Shown: one piece after another, positions 8,594-17,126 of the stretch
Position numbering within the stretch: the first letter of the stretch is position 1
How the letters are laid out: every line of letters begins with the position of its first letter
Origin: DATLMR01 sp035634255
Lineage (GTDB): Bacteria; Acidobacteriota; Blastocatellia; UBA7656
Length of the DNA: 50,338 nucleotides
Reading direction: 5' to 3'
Assembly (NCBI GenBank): GCA_035634255.1
Contig: DASQDI010000145.1
Location: 1 to 50,338, forward strand
Notes under the pieces: generated by a model
The model's input: only the letters and a program-made list of their open reading frames with translations
Database searches by the model: none
Told to the model about the DNA's origin: nothing
Position numbers and translations under genes: made by a program

Positions 8594-10666
8594 TTAATTC
8601 CTGGCCTGGCTCTTCGGCTTCAGGTAGTTATCGAACCATCCGAGGACCGTGTCGTACCACAGCTCGGAGTTTTGCGGCTTCAGGATCCAGTGACCTTCGT
8701 CCGGGTAGTAAAGCAGCTTCGATTCGACCCCCTGCCTCTGAAGCGCCGTGAACAGTTGCAGCCCTTCGCCCACCGGGACCCGATAATCCAGCTCGCCGTG
8801 AATAACAAGCGTCGGGGTCTTGAAGTTCTTCACGTGCATGTGGGGGGACCAGCGCGTGTACAGCTCCGGGTTGGTCCAGGGCGTGCCCTTGAACTCCCAC
8901 TCGGTGAACCACAGCTCTTCGGTCGCGCCATACATGCTGGTCAGGTTGTAGACGCCCGCGTGCGAGACGAGGGCCTTGAACCTGACGCGCTGGTCGTCGT
9001 TGTGCCCCAGAATCCAGTTGACCATGTACCCGCCGTAGCTCCCGCCAGCCGCGCCCACTCGCTCGCGGTCCACGTACGGCATCCCCGCGACGTGGGCCAC
9101 CCCATTCATCAGGTCCACGTAGACCTTCCCGGCCCAGTCGCCCGAAATCTCGTCGGTGAATTTCTGGCCGTAGCCGGTCGAGCCCCTCGGGTTCGGCGCG
9201 AAGACCACGTACCCGGCGGAGGCGAACACCTGCGGGTTCCACCGGTAGCTCCAGGCGTCGTTCCACGCGCCCTGCGGCCCCCCGTGAATCAGCACGATCA
9301 GGGGCCATTTCTTCGCCGGGGTGAAGTTCGCGGGCTTCACGATGAAGCCGTGAATCTTCGCCCCCCCCGCGCCTTCCCACGTCACTTCCTCGGCGGGCTT
9401 GAGGTTGAAGCCCGCGAGGTACTCGTCGTTGGTCCGGGTGATCTGGGTTATGCCCGTGCCGTCGGAGTTGGCGCGGAAAATTTCGACCGGGCGGGTCATG
9501 CTGTTGCGCGTCAGCACGAAGGTCCTGCCGTCCGCAGTCACCTGTATGTCGTCATTGAACCCTTCGCCGATCACCTTCCTCGGCGCGCCGCCGTCCACCG
9601 CGACCTCGTAGATCGGGTGCCGCCCGCGCTCCCCGGCGGCGAAGTATATCTTCCTGCCGTCGGGGGAGAAGGTGAAGCCTTCGGCCGACAGGTCGAGCGC
9701 CTCGGTCAGAGAGCGGCTCTGGTTCGACTTGCGGTCGTAGACCATCAGACGCCACTTGGCGGCTTCGAAACCGGCGGTCGTCTGGGATCGGTAGGCGAGG
9801 AAGCGCCCGTCGGGCGAGTAGAGCGGGGAGAGGTCGGCCCCGAAATTGTTGCCCGTGATCCTCTTCGCCTCCCCTCCCTTAACCGGCACGATGAAGATGT
9901 CGCCGTTGGTCGAGGTAGCTTCGATCTTGTCCGTGTTGCGCGCGAAGGCCAGCTCGGTCGAGTCGGGGGAGAAGGCGTAATCGGTCGGCCCGCCCAGAGA
10001 GAACGGCGGCGCGTCGTAATCGCCGGGGGTCAGGTCGCGCGCCTCCCCCCCATCGCTTGAGACGACGAAGACGTGCGAGCGCTTCCCTTCTTTCCATGAA
10101 GACCAGTGGCGAAAGAGCAGGCGGTCGGCGATCTTCGCCTGCACCTTGCTCTCGCTCGCCTCCGCCGCGCGCTTTTTGTTGCACTCGTCGTTCGGGCACT
10201 CGGGGTAGATTTCAGAGACGAAGGCTAGCATCCGCCCGTCGGGAGACCAGACCGGGCCGTCCGCCCCGGTCGAGATCGTCGACACTTTCTTCTGCTCGCC
10301 GCTCGCAACGTCGAGGGTCCATACCTGCGGAGCTCCGTCGCGCGCGGAGATGAAAGCGAGCTTCTTCCCATCGGGCGACCAGCGCGGGGACCTCGACGAC
10401 TGGGGGGCGTTGGTTAGCTGGCGCGGCTCCCCCCCGTCTATCGAAACGAGGTATATCTGGGTCGTCCGCTTGTTGGCGGCCTTGTCGGTGTCGGTGATCG
10501 TGTAAGCGACCCACTTCCCGTCGGGCGACACCTGAGGCTCCGCGACCCGCCGGACGGGGATGAGGTCATCGATGGTGAACGGTTTCGCGGCCTGCTGCGC
10601 CGGGCCGGCCGCAACCGACACGAACGCGAGCACGACTATGGCCGCAGAGGTGATGAGACGCTTCAT
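8594..10666 (-). CDS. S9 family peptidase (acylaminoacyl-peptidase/prolyl-oligopeptidase type), exported
   Basis: This 690-residue exported serine peptidase is started at 10666, where AGGAGGA lies a few bases upstream and a signal peptide follows (ITSAAIVVLAFVSVAAGPA). Residues about 35-400 form a WD40/PD40-like propeller, with repeated SPDGK, WSPDGKKLAFIS and FSPDGRKIYFA strands. The C-terminal alpha/beta-hydrolase domain has LIHGGPQGAW, the nucleophile elbow GGSYGGY (Ser543), Asp627 in HGELDYRVP and His659 in DEGHW, so the catalytic triad is complete. It is expected to cleave short peptides, probably in the periplasm. The next gene upstream, also minus strand, is a second, different S9 peptidase. 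Confidence 0.92.
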   Translation of the reverse strand: MKRLITSAAIVVLAFVSVAAGPAQQAAKPFTIDDLIPVRRVAEPQVSPDGKWVAYTITDTDKAANKRTTQIYLVSIDGGEPRQLTNAPQSSRSPRWSPDGKKLAFISARDGAPQVWTLDVASGEQKKVSTISTGADGPVWSPDGRMLAFVSEIYPECPNDECNKKRAAEASESKVQAKIADRLLFRHWSSWKEGKRSHVFVVSSDGGEARDLTPGDYDAPPFSLGGPTDYAFSPDSTELAFARNTDKIEATSTNGDIFIVPVKGGEAKRITGNNFGADLSPLYSPDGRFLAYRSQTTAGFEAAKWRLMVYDRKSNQSRSLTEALDLSAEGFTFSPDGRKIYFAAGERGRHPIYEVAVDGGAPRKVIGEGFNDDIQVTADGRTFVLTRNSMTRPVEIFRANSDGTGITQITRTNDEYLAGFNLKPAEEVTWEGAGGAKIHGFIVKPANFTPAKKWPLIVLIHGGPQGAWNDAWSYRWNPQVFASAGYVVFAPNPRGSTGYGQKFTDEISGDWAGKVYVDLMNGVAHVAGMPYVDRERVGAAGGSYGGYMVNWILGHNDDQRVRFKALVSHAGVYNLTSMYGATEELWFTEWEFKGTPWTNPELYTRWSPHMHVKNFKTPTLVIHGELDYRVPVGEGLQLFTALQRQGVESKLLYYPDEGHWILKPQNSELWYDTVLGWFDNYLKPKSQARN

Positions 10667-10787
10667 ATGCTCCTCCTGGGTAAAGCGCAGCCTGCGATGA
10701 CGCGCGCTGCCTGTGTAGTGAAAGGCAAGAACCAACAAAAATGTAGGCTAGCAGCCGGGCCCCGCGAAGTCAATGAGCATAAAAATG

Positions 10788-10821
10788 CGAATAGCCACGC
10801 GGTGAAGCGCGTGGCTATTCG
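10788..10821 (-). terminator. Terminator of the second S9 peptidase gene
   Basis: A perfect 14-bp stem (10788-10801 with 10808-10821) has a 6-nt loop. Read on the minus strand it is followed by CATTTTTATG, giving a T-rich tail just downstream of the peptidase stop at 10862. Confidence 0.8.
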
Positions 10822-10861
10822 TAAGGGCTCCTAAGCGCCCGGGCTCAGAGCGGGCCTCGCG

Positions 10862-12823
10862 TCACTTCCCCGCCTCCGCCCCCTTGAGGTGCGTGTCGAG
10901 GAAGTCGACTATGGCCTTGTAAGCGCGGGCCTCGTTCGTCTTCTTGCTGAAGCCGTGGCCCTCGTCGTCGAAGACGATGTATTCGACCACGCCGCCCTTC
11001 TTCTTCACCGCTTCGACTATCTCGTCCGACTCGGGCTTGATTACGCGCGGGTCGTTCTTGCCCTGCAAGACCATCAGGGGCTTGGTGATCTTGTCGGCGT
11101 GGAAGAGGGGTGACGCGGCCTTCAACATCTCAAGGTCGGTCTTCGGGTTCCCGATCTCCTTGTAGAGCGCGAGCCGGAACGACTCCCAGTAAGGCGGGAT
11201 CGATTCGAGGGTCCTCACCCAGTTCGACACGCCGAAGATGTCCACGCCGACCGCGAACTCGTCCGGCTTGAAGGCGAGCGCGGCGAGCACCATGTAGCCG
11301 CCGTAGCTCCCCCCGATGATGCCGATCTTCGACGGGTCCACGTAGCCGAGCGAGGCGAGGTACTTCTTGGCCTCGATGCAGTCCCAGAGCGGCTCGCGCC
11401 CGTGCTTCTGGTCGTCGGCCGCGAAGAACGTCTTTCCGTAGCCGGAGCTCCCGCGGTTGTTGACGTCGAGCACGAGGTAGCCTTGATTCGCCATGTACTG
11501 CGCGACGGCTTTATACCCGGTGCGGGCCTGACCGCCCGGCCCCCCATGCACCATCACCATCGCGGGGACCTTGTTCGAAGGGCTCGCCTGGTGTGGCTTG
11601 TAAAGGATCGCCGGGATTTCGAGGCCGTCGAACGATTTGTAACGGATGACCTTCGACTCGACGAGGTCCGAAGGATTGATCTCGGGATTCAGGCTGTCGG
11701 TCAGCTTCCGCACCTGCTTCGTCGCGAAGTCGTAGATGTAGAGGTTGTTCGGCGAGCGGCTGCCGTTGAAGTAGAACGCCATGACGCGCTCGCTCCGGGA
11801 GATGTTCACCGAAGTGATCTCGCCCTCCGGGAGGGTCGGCAGGGCGACGAGCTTGCCCGTGGCGTTGTCGTACACCTTGATCTTCGTGCGCGCGTCCTCG
11901 TTGATGCCCACCACGCGGTACTTCCCGTTGTGCGAAAAATAGGTGTACGAGACGTCCCAGTTAGCCTTCTCCACCGGCTCGCTCTTGCCCGTCGAGAGTT
12001 CGTACCGGGCGGCGTATGCGAACTCGCTCCCCTGGTCGGTCAGGTAGTAGAGGTAGCGCGACTGCGGGTCGAAGGAGGAGGAGGAAAAAGATACGTCGCC
12101 TTTGTGCGGCGTGAGGTGCTTCATCTCTTTAGTCGCGACGTTATACAGATAGATGTCCGAATCGACCGTGGTGTTGGGCTTGTCGAGCGCGATGTACTTC
12201 TCGTCCGGCGTTATGCCGCCGAAGGTGTACCCCTTGTCGTCCTGGTAGAGCAGCTTGCGCTCGTAGCTGGTCGCGTCCATCTTGTAGACGTCGAAGAATC
12301 GGGCGTCGCGCTCGTTCGTCATCAGGTAAAACGATTTGCCGTCGCGGCTCCAGCCGAGGAACTGCGCCTTCAGCTTATCGCCCGGAGTCAGGTCGCGCTC
12401 CTTGCCGCTCGCGTCCAGAACGTACAGGTGGTTGTTCTCGTTCCCGCCCTGGTCGTACGTGTAGATGAAGCGCGAATCATGCGGGAAGGAGGAGACTACG
12501 TAGGTGCTCTCCTTCGTCGAGTGCGTCAACTGTTTCGGCTCGCCCCCCGTGACCGGGACCGAGTAGCCGTTGTAGATGCCCGTCTTATTGCTCGAAAACA
12601 GGATCGCTTTCTCGTCGGGAGAGAACGAGCCCCCGGTGATCGAGACGGTGTTCATGAACTGCTCGATGGTGTACTTCTTGACCGCCTTACTGTCCGCCTT
12701 ACTCTCCCCCGCCTTCGCCTTCTGGCCGTAAGCCGCGGCCCCGGCCTGCGCGGTGACGGCGAAGGCCAGTAACGCCATGGCCACAAACTTATACCCCCGC
12801 TTCATAGTTGTTGAAATAAGCAT
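10862..12823 (-). CDS. S9 family peptidase (prolyl-oligopeptidase type), exported
   Basis: This is a 653-residue exported peptidase. The start at 12823 has AAGGAG eight bases upstream; a signal peptide covers about residues 7-33 (FVAMALLAFAVTAQAGAAA). The N-terminal propeller carries SFSPDEKAILFSSNKTG and similar blades. The catalytic domain has MVHGGPGGQ, GGSYGGY (Ser506), Asp591 in GKNDPRV and His623 in DEGHGF. It differs clearly from the neighbouring S9 enzyme (no SPDGK-rich repeats, different inter-blade sequence), so the pair is not a recent duplication. It probably works in periplasmic peptide breakdown. It has its own terminator, and RNase R lies 121 bp upstream on the same strand. Confidence 0.92.
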   Translation of the reverse strand: MLISTTMKRGYKFVAMALLAFAVTAQAGAAAYGQKAKAGESKADSKAVKKYTIEQFMNTVSITGGSFSPDEKAILFSSNKTGIYNGYSVPVTGGEPKQLTHSTKESTYVVSSFPHDSRFIYTYDQGGNENNHLYVLDASGKERDLTPGDKLKAQFLGWSRDGKSFYLMTNERDARFFDVYKMDATSYERKLLYQDDKGYTFGGITPDEKYIALDKPNTTVDSDIYLYNVATKEMKHLTPHKGDVSFSSSSFDPQSRYLYYLTDQGSEFAYAARYELSTGKSEPVEKANWDVSYTYFSHNGKYRVVGINEDARTKIKVYDNATGKLVALPTLPEGEITSVNISRSERVMAFYFNGSRSPNNLYIYDFATKQVRKLTDSLNPEINPSDLVESKVIRYKSFDGLEIPAILYKPHQASPSNKVPAMVMVHGGPGGQARTGYKAVAQYMANQGYLVLDVNNRGSSGYGKTFFAADDQKHGREPLWDCIEAKKYLASLGYVDPSKIGIIGGSYGGYMVLAALAFKPDEFAVGVDIFGVSNWVRTLESIPPYWESFRLALYKEIGNPKTDLEMLKAASPLFHADKITKPLMVLQGKNDPRVIKPESDEIVEAVKKKGGVVEYIVFDDEGHGFSKKTNEARAYKAIVDFLDTHLKGAEAGK

Positions 12824-12944
12824 TCTCTATTCTCCTTGTCGATTGAACCCGTGGCCCCTCACGGACCGGCCCGTCGCCGCCGGCGATTTTGAAAGTGCGA
12901 AACGTATTACGGCCACGCCGGAGGCAAAGTTTCAGCCCCGCGCC

Positions 12945-15146
12945 CTACTTCACGAACGAAAAGTCGATCAGGTGGCGCGCCCGGTCCACCCTGTCCACGC
13001 GGACCCGCACGGCGTCCCCGAGGCGGAACTTGCGGCCCGAGCGCTGGCCTACGAGCCTGTGCTTGCGCTCCTGAAATTCGTAGTGGTCGTCGATGAGCGT
13101 CGAGACGTGGACCAGCCCTTCTATGAAGAAGTCGTTCAGCTCGACATAAAACCCGTACTCTTTGACCCCCGTGATGATGCCGCCGAACTCTTCGCCGACG
13201 CGCTCGGCCATGAAGTCGGCCTTCCGCCATTCCATGAGCTCGCGCTCCGCGTCGGCGGCCGCGCGCTCGCGGTCGCTCGAATGGTCCGCGATGGATTCGA
13301 GGCTGCCGTAAAGCTCCCGCTCCCGCTCCTCGTCGAAGATGGCCCACGAGACTACCTTCGTCGCCTTCTTCTGCCCGAGGTCGACGTTGCGCCGCCCGTC
13401 CTCATTCCTGCCGCTCTCCAACACCTCGCGCAGGCAGCGGTGCACGATCAGGTCGGGGTAGCGCCGGATGGGCGAAGTGAAGTGGGTGTACGTCTTCATG
13501 GCGAGGCCGTAGTGGCCGCGGTTCTGCGGGCTGTACCTGGCGCGCTGCATCGAGCGCAGCATCAGGTAAGAGAGCATGCGCTCTTGCGGCTGCCCCTGGA
13601 TCTCGCGCATGAGGTGCTGGAACCCGCGCTGCGGGACGGGGCCGCGCGCCGAAAACTTGTGGCCGAAAGACGCGGCTATCTCCGCGAACTCTTCGACCTT
13701 CACCGGGTTCGGCTCTTCGTGGATGCGGTAGACGGACGGCACCGAGAGGGACTCGAGGTGCCTGGCGACCGTCTCGTTGGCGAGCAGCATGAACTCCTCT
13801 ATGAGTCGGTGCGCGATGTTGCGCTCGGACCGCACGATGCCGCCGATGTTGCCCTCGTCGTTGAATCGGATCTCGGCTTCGGGCAGCTCGAAGTCTATAG
13901 CGCCCCGCTCCTGCCTGCGCTCGATCAGGGCGAGCGTCAGCTCGTGCATGCGCAGGAGCATGTCCCTGACGTGCGAGTATTTCTCCGCGACGCTGCCCTG
14001 CGGGTCCGTGATGATCGCGTTGGCCGCCGTGTAGGTCATGCGCTCGCGGCTGTGTATCACCGAAGGCGTGAGCCGGTAATCGACGACGCGGCCCGTGCGG
14101 TCCACCTCCATAATGGCCGACATCGTGAGCCTGTCGACCTGAGGCTTGAGCGAGCATATCCCGTTCGAGAGCCGCTCCGGCAGCATCGGTATGGCTCGCT
14201 CGGGGAAGTAGACGCTGGTCCCGCGCCGGAAGGCTTCCTCGTCGAGCGGGCTCCCCTCGCGCACGTAGAAGCTCACGTCCGCGATGTGGACGCCGAGCCG
14301 AAGGCGGCCGTTCGGCAACTCTTCGAGCGACACGGCGTCGTCGAAATCGCGCGCCGTCTCCCCGTCGATTGTGACCGTCAGGAGCCCCCGCAGGTCCGCG
14401 CGCCCTTCGAGCTGGTCTTCGCTTATCGACTCGCTGATCGACTCGGCCTCCGAGGTGACGGGCTCGGGGAAGGCGTGCGGGAGGTGATGTTTTCTGATGA
14501 TTATCTCAAGGTCGATGCCTGGGGTGTCGGGCCGCCCGAGCACTTCGACCACGCGGCCCCACGGGGGCCGGCCGACTATCGGGGGGCGCGTGATCTCCAC
14601 GTTCACTATGTCGCCGTCGCCGGCGTCGAGCGTGTCGCCCGGCGCGACGCTGATCTCGTAAAGAAACTTCTCGTCAATCGGGGAGACGAACGACTCTTTC
14701 CTCAGCTTGATGAACCTCCCGACCACCGTCGGGTTGGCCTGTTGCAGCACGGCCTCGACGCGCCCCTCGCGCCCGCGGTGGTCCCCCCCGGTCACGCGCG
14801 CGATCACCTTGTCCCCGTGCATGGCGCGGCCCATCGACGACTCGCCCACGAACAGGTCCCCGCGCTCGCGCTCGCGCTCGTCCTCCGGCACGACGAAGGC
14901 ATGCCCGGACCTCGTCCCGCGCAGGGTGCCGATGACGAAGCCCGAGTCGCCCTTGCGCCAGTAGCGCCCGCCCTTCGAGGCGACCATCCCCGCCCGCACG
15001 AACTCGGAGAGGTACTCGCGCATGCGGGCCTCCTGCGACTCGGACAGCCCGAGCGCCTCTGACAGCTTGTCGATGGTGACGGCGCGATTCCTCGCTTTCG
15101 GCAGGGATTTCAGGATTCTTTGCGGGGAGATGCTGGTTGTAAGCAC
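12945..15146 (-). CDS. rnr: Ribonuclease R
   Basis: RNase R is a processive 3'-to-5' exoribonuclease of the RNase II family that degrades structured RNA. Visible parts are an N-terminal winged-helix region (RAVTIDKLSEALGL), cold-shock-like OB folds (GTRSGHAFVVPEDE), the RNB catalytic core (RGLLTVTIDGETARDFDDAV with its acidic cluster, GVHIADVSFYV, HFTSPIRRYPDLIVHR) and a C-terminal S1 domain (ADFMAERVGEEFGGIITGV). The frame stays open upstream as far as 15362, but that would run through the divergent tRNA gene, so it cannot be the start. I prefer GTG at 15146 (GGAGG and AAGGA upstream), giving 733 residues; ATG at 15254 is the alternative but has no ribosome binding site. Confidence 0.93.
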   Translation of the reverse strand: MLTTSISPQRILKSLPKARNRAVTIDKLSEALGLSESQEARMREYLSEFVRAGMVASKGGRYWRKGDSGFVIGTLRGTRSGHAFVVPEDERERERGDLFVGESSMGRAMHGDKVIARVTGGDHRGREGRVEAVLQQANPTVVGRFIKLRKESFVSPIDEKFLYEISVAPGDTLDAGDGDIVNVEITRPPIVGRPPWGRVVEVLGRPDTPGIDLEIIIRKHHLPHAFPEPVTSEAESISESISEDQLEGRADLRGLLTVTIDGETARDFDDAVSLEELPNGRLRLGVHIADVSFYVREGSPLDEEAFRRGTSVYFPERAIPMLPERLSNGICSLKPQVDRLTMSAIMEVDRTGRVVDYRLTPSVIHSRERMTYTAANAIITDPQGSVAEKYSHVRDMLLRMHELTLALIERRQERGAIDFELPEAEIRFNDEGNIGGIVRSERNIAHRLIEEFMLLANETVARHLESLSVPSVYRIHEEPNPVKVEEFAEIAASFGHKFSARGPVPQRGFQHLMREIQGQPQERMLSYLMLRSMQRARYSPQNRGHYGLAMKTYTHFTSPIRRYPDLIVHRCLREVLESGRNEDGRRNVDLGQKKATKVVSWAIFDEERERELYGSLESIADHSSDRERAAADAERELMEWRKADFMAERVGEEFGGIITGVKEYGFYVELNDFFIEGLVHVSTLIDDHYEFQERKHRLVGQRSGRKFRLGDAVRVRVDRVDRARHLIDFSFVK

Positions 15147-15245
15147 GGCTTCCTTGATTCCTCCATGTCGGATCAGATCTGAAATAATAACGGGAAAGGT
15201 GCTGGCGTTTTCCGGTCCACGAAACGGCGAAGCTCGAAAAACAGT

Positions 15246-15275
15246 TTGACACATTTTGCATCGACTGTTTAGTAT
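15246..15275 (+). promoter_or_regulatory. Sigma-70-type promoter of tRNA-Leu
   Basis: A perfect TTGACA (15246-15251), an 18-bp spacer and TAGTAT (15270-15275) end 35 bases before the mature tRNA. The spacing suits transcription starting around 15283. Confidence 0.65.
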
Positions 15276-15310
15276 GTTTTTTCTTCGGTTGGTTAGCAAT
15301 CGGACAGAGT

Positions 15311-15396
15311 GCGGATGTGGCGGAATGGCAGACGCGCAGCGCTCAGGACGCTGTGGGAGCAATCCCGTGAAGGTTCAAGTCCTTTCATCCGCACCA
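15311..15396 (+). tRNA. tRNA-Leu (anticodon CAG)
   Basis: This is an 86-nt class II tRNA. The acceptor stem GCGGATG pairs with CATCCGC, followed by discriminator A and an encoded CCA (15394-15396). The anticodon arm CAGCG-CTCAGGA-CGCTG gives anticodon CAG. A long variable arm (TGGGAGCAATCCCGT) and a TTCAAGT T-loop are present, as expected for tRNA-Leu reading CUG. Confidence 0.97.
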
Positions 15397-15475
15397 ACTC
15401 TTTATCTCTCGCCTTCGAAGTTCGAACTCATTTATTGCAGAACCGCGTCATCCCATCCCGCGTTAACGAGGGTGT

Positions 15476-16921
15476 ATGTCCAGGAGAATCGAACTCGCCA
15501 TCTGCCTTTTCATTCTGGCCTTCTCGGCGGCCGTCGAGAGCAGGGCGCAGGCCCCGCGCCTCGCGTTGAAGCCCTGCCGCCTCCCTTACATTCAGGAAGA
15601 GGCGCTCTGCGGAACGTATGAAGTGTTCGAAGACCGCGAGGCGAAGAGGGGGCGCAAAATCGGCCTCAACATCGCGGTGCTCCCGGCGCTCGGCCCCGGC
15701 CCCGCGCCCGACCCCATCTTTTACCTGTCGGGCGGCCCCGGCTCCGCGGCGGTGGAGCAGGCGGGGGCCGCGGTCTTTCTGCTCGCGAAAGCCCGGCGCG
15801 ACCGCGAGATCGTTCTGGTCGATCAACGGGGGACCGGCGGGTCGAACCCGCTCAGGTGCGGGGTGTCTGCCCGGAGCGAGACGCAGAAGTACCTGAGCGA
15901 CCTGATGTCGCCGGAGACGGCGGGCGAGTGCAGGAAAGAGCTGGAAAAGCGCGCAGACCTCACGCTCTACACGACGCCCATCGCGATGGGCGACCTCGAC
16001 GAGGTCCGCGAAGCGCTCGGCTACGAGCGGATAAACCTCTTCGGCGGCTCTTACGGGACGCGGGCCGCGCTGGTCTACCTGCGCCAGTTCCCCCGGCGCG
16101 TGCGGAGCGTCGTGCTGATGGGGGCGGTGCCGACCTACTTCGACATGCCCTTCTCCTACTCGCGGTCCGCTCAGTACGCGATGGACCGCCTGCTCTCGGA
16201 CTGCGCCGCCGATAAGAGTTGCAACGGGGCGTTCCCGAACCTGAAGAACGAATTCAAAGAGGTGCTCGAAAGGCTGGCGAAAGGGCCCGTGAAGGTGACG
16301 CTCCGGAATTCGGCGACCGGCAAGCCCGAAGAGGTCGAGCTGTCTTACGACGTGGCGGTCGAAAGGATCAGGTTCCTGCTCTACTCCGGCCAGACTTCGA
16401 GGCAGCTTCCCCTGCTCATTCACAAAGCCGCGCACGACGACTTCGCGCCGCTCGCGCGCGAGGCCGCCGCGACGGGGGAGGGGCTCTTCAGCCTCATCTA
16501 CACCGGCATGTTCTTCTCGGTCACCTGCGCGGAAGACGTGCCTTTCATCGATCAGAAAAGGATCCCGCAGGAGATCGCGAACACCTTCCTGAAGGACGTG
16601 CGACTGCGCACGCAAATCCGGGCCTGCCGCGACTGGCCGCGCGCCCGGCTGCCCGAGGGCTACCGCGACCCGGTCAGGTCTGACGCGCCGGCCCTGATCC
16701 TGTCCGGGGAGGTCGACCCCGTAACACCCGCGCGGTGGGGGGACGAAGTCGCGCGCCACCTCCCCAACAGCCTGCACGCCATAAACCCCAACGGGGGCCA
16801 TTCGGACTTCGGCGACTGCGCGGCGAACCTCGTCCGCGACTTCATAAAGAGCGCGTCGGTCAAAGGGCTCGACCCGTCCTGCATGAAGCAGCAGCGCCGG
16901 CCGGCGTTCGTCATTGAGTGA
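15476..16921 (+). CDS. Secreted alpha/beta hydrolase, TAP-like (tripeptidyl/prolyl aminopeptidase-type)
   Basis: This 481-residue exported hydrolase has a signal peptide at residues 1-25 (IELAICLFILAFSAAVESRA-Q). The fold shows the oxyanion segment YLSGGPGSA, VDQRGTGGS, the nucleophile elbow GGSYGTR (Ser192), Asp414 in SGEVDPVTP and His442 in GGHSDF, so the triad is complete. The C-terminal part with the Asp and His corresponds to a TAP-like domain. Cysteines at about 34, 45, 128 and 152 suggest disulfides in an exported protein. Likely activity is release of N-terminal (tri)peptides or a related hydrolysis; the exact substrate is uncertain. The start has GAGGG nearby, 80 bp after tRNA-Leu. 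Confidence 0.85.
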   Translation: MSRRIELAICLFILAFSAAVESRAQAPRLALKPCRLPYIQEEALCGTYEVFEDREAKRGRKIGLNIAVLPALGPGPAPDPIFYLSGGPGSAAVEQAGAAVFLLAKARRDREIVLVDQRGTGGSNPLRCGVSARSETQKYLSDLMSPETAGECRKELEKRADLTLYTTPIAMGDLDEVREALGYERINLFGGSYGTRAALVYLRQFPRRVRSVVLMGAVPTYFDMPFSYSRSAQYAMDRLLSDCAADKSCNGAFPNLKNEFKEVLERLAKGPVKVTLRNSATGKPEEVELSYDVAVERIRFLLYSGQTSRQLPLLIHKAAHDDFAPLAREAAATGEGLFSLIYTGMFFSVTCAEDVPFIDQKRIPQEIANTFLKDVRLRTQIRACRDWPRARLPEGYRDPVRSDAPALILSGEVDPVTPARWGDEVARHLPNSLHAINPNGGHSDFGDCAANLVRDFIKSASVKGLDPSCMKQQRRPAFVIE

Positions 16922-16925
16922 GGGC

Positions 16926-17064
16926 ATCAGGGATCAGGGGGCAGGAGTCAGGGGCCAGAGTCTAAGGAAGGGGAATTTCAGAATCTCTTTATTGAATCCC
17001 ATTTCGAGTAAAGCGAACCTCGGGTAGCACCCCCGGCCCCTGACCGCTGGCCCCTGTCCCCTTC
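16926..17064. repeat. Dispersed heptad-arm element, copy A
   Basis: Copy A lies between the TAP-like hydrolase gene and recJ. The left arm is built of CAGGGAT/CAGGGGG/TCAGGGG-like heptads (16926-16957), the right arm of the complements CCCCCGGCCCCTGACC and GGCCCCTGTCCCC (17030-17062). Its interior (16981-17000), read on the minus strand, carries the core GGGATTCAATAAAGAGATTC. TTTACTCGAAA also occurs on the minus strand (17002-17014). It is inverted relative to copy C at 45074. Confidence 0.75.
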
Positions 17065-17126
17065 CTGTGTTATCTTTTTGCCCGAAGAACCAGGTCAATA
17101 AATTAGCTTACATTCTGCGCCTATAC

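Noticed and set aside
12753..15062. 769-codon plus-strand frame opposite RNase R.
   Set aside because: Antisense shadow of a clear housekeeping gene; rich in Arg, Val, Leu and Asp with no recognisable domain.
15146..15362. Upstream extension of the RNase R frame.
   Set aside because: It would run through the tRNA-Leu gene and its promoter on the other strand.
15428..16927. 499-codon minus-strand frame opposite the TAP-like hydrolase.
   Set aside because: Shadow frame; the opposite strand has a complete catalytic triad and signal peptide.
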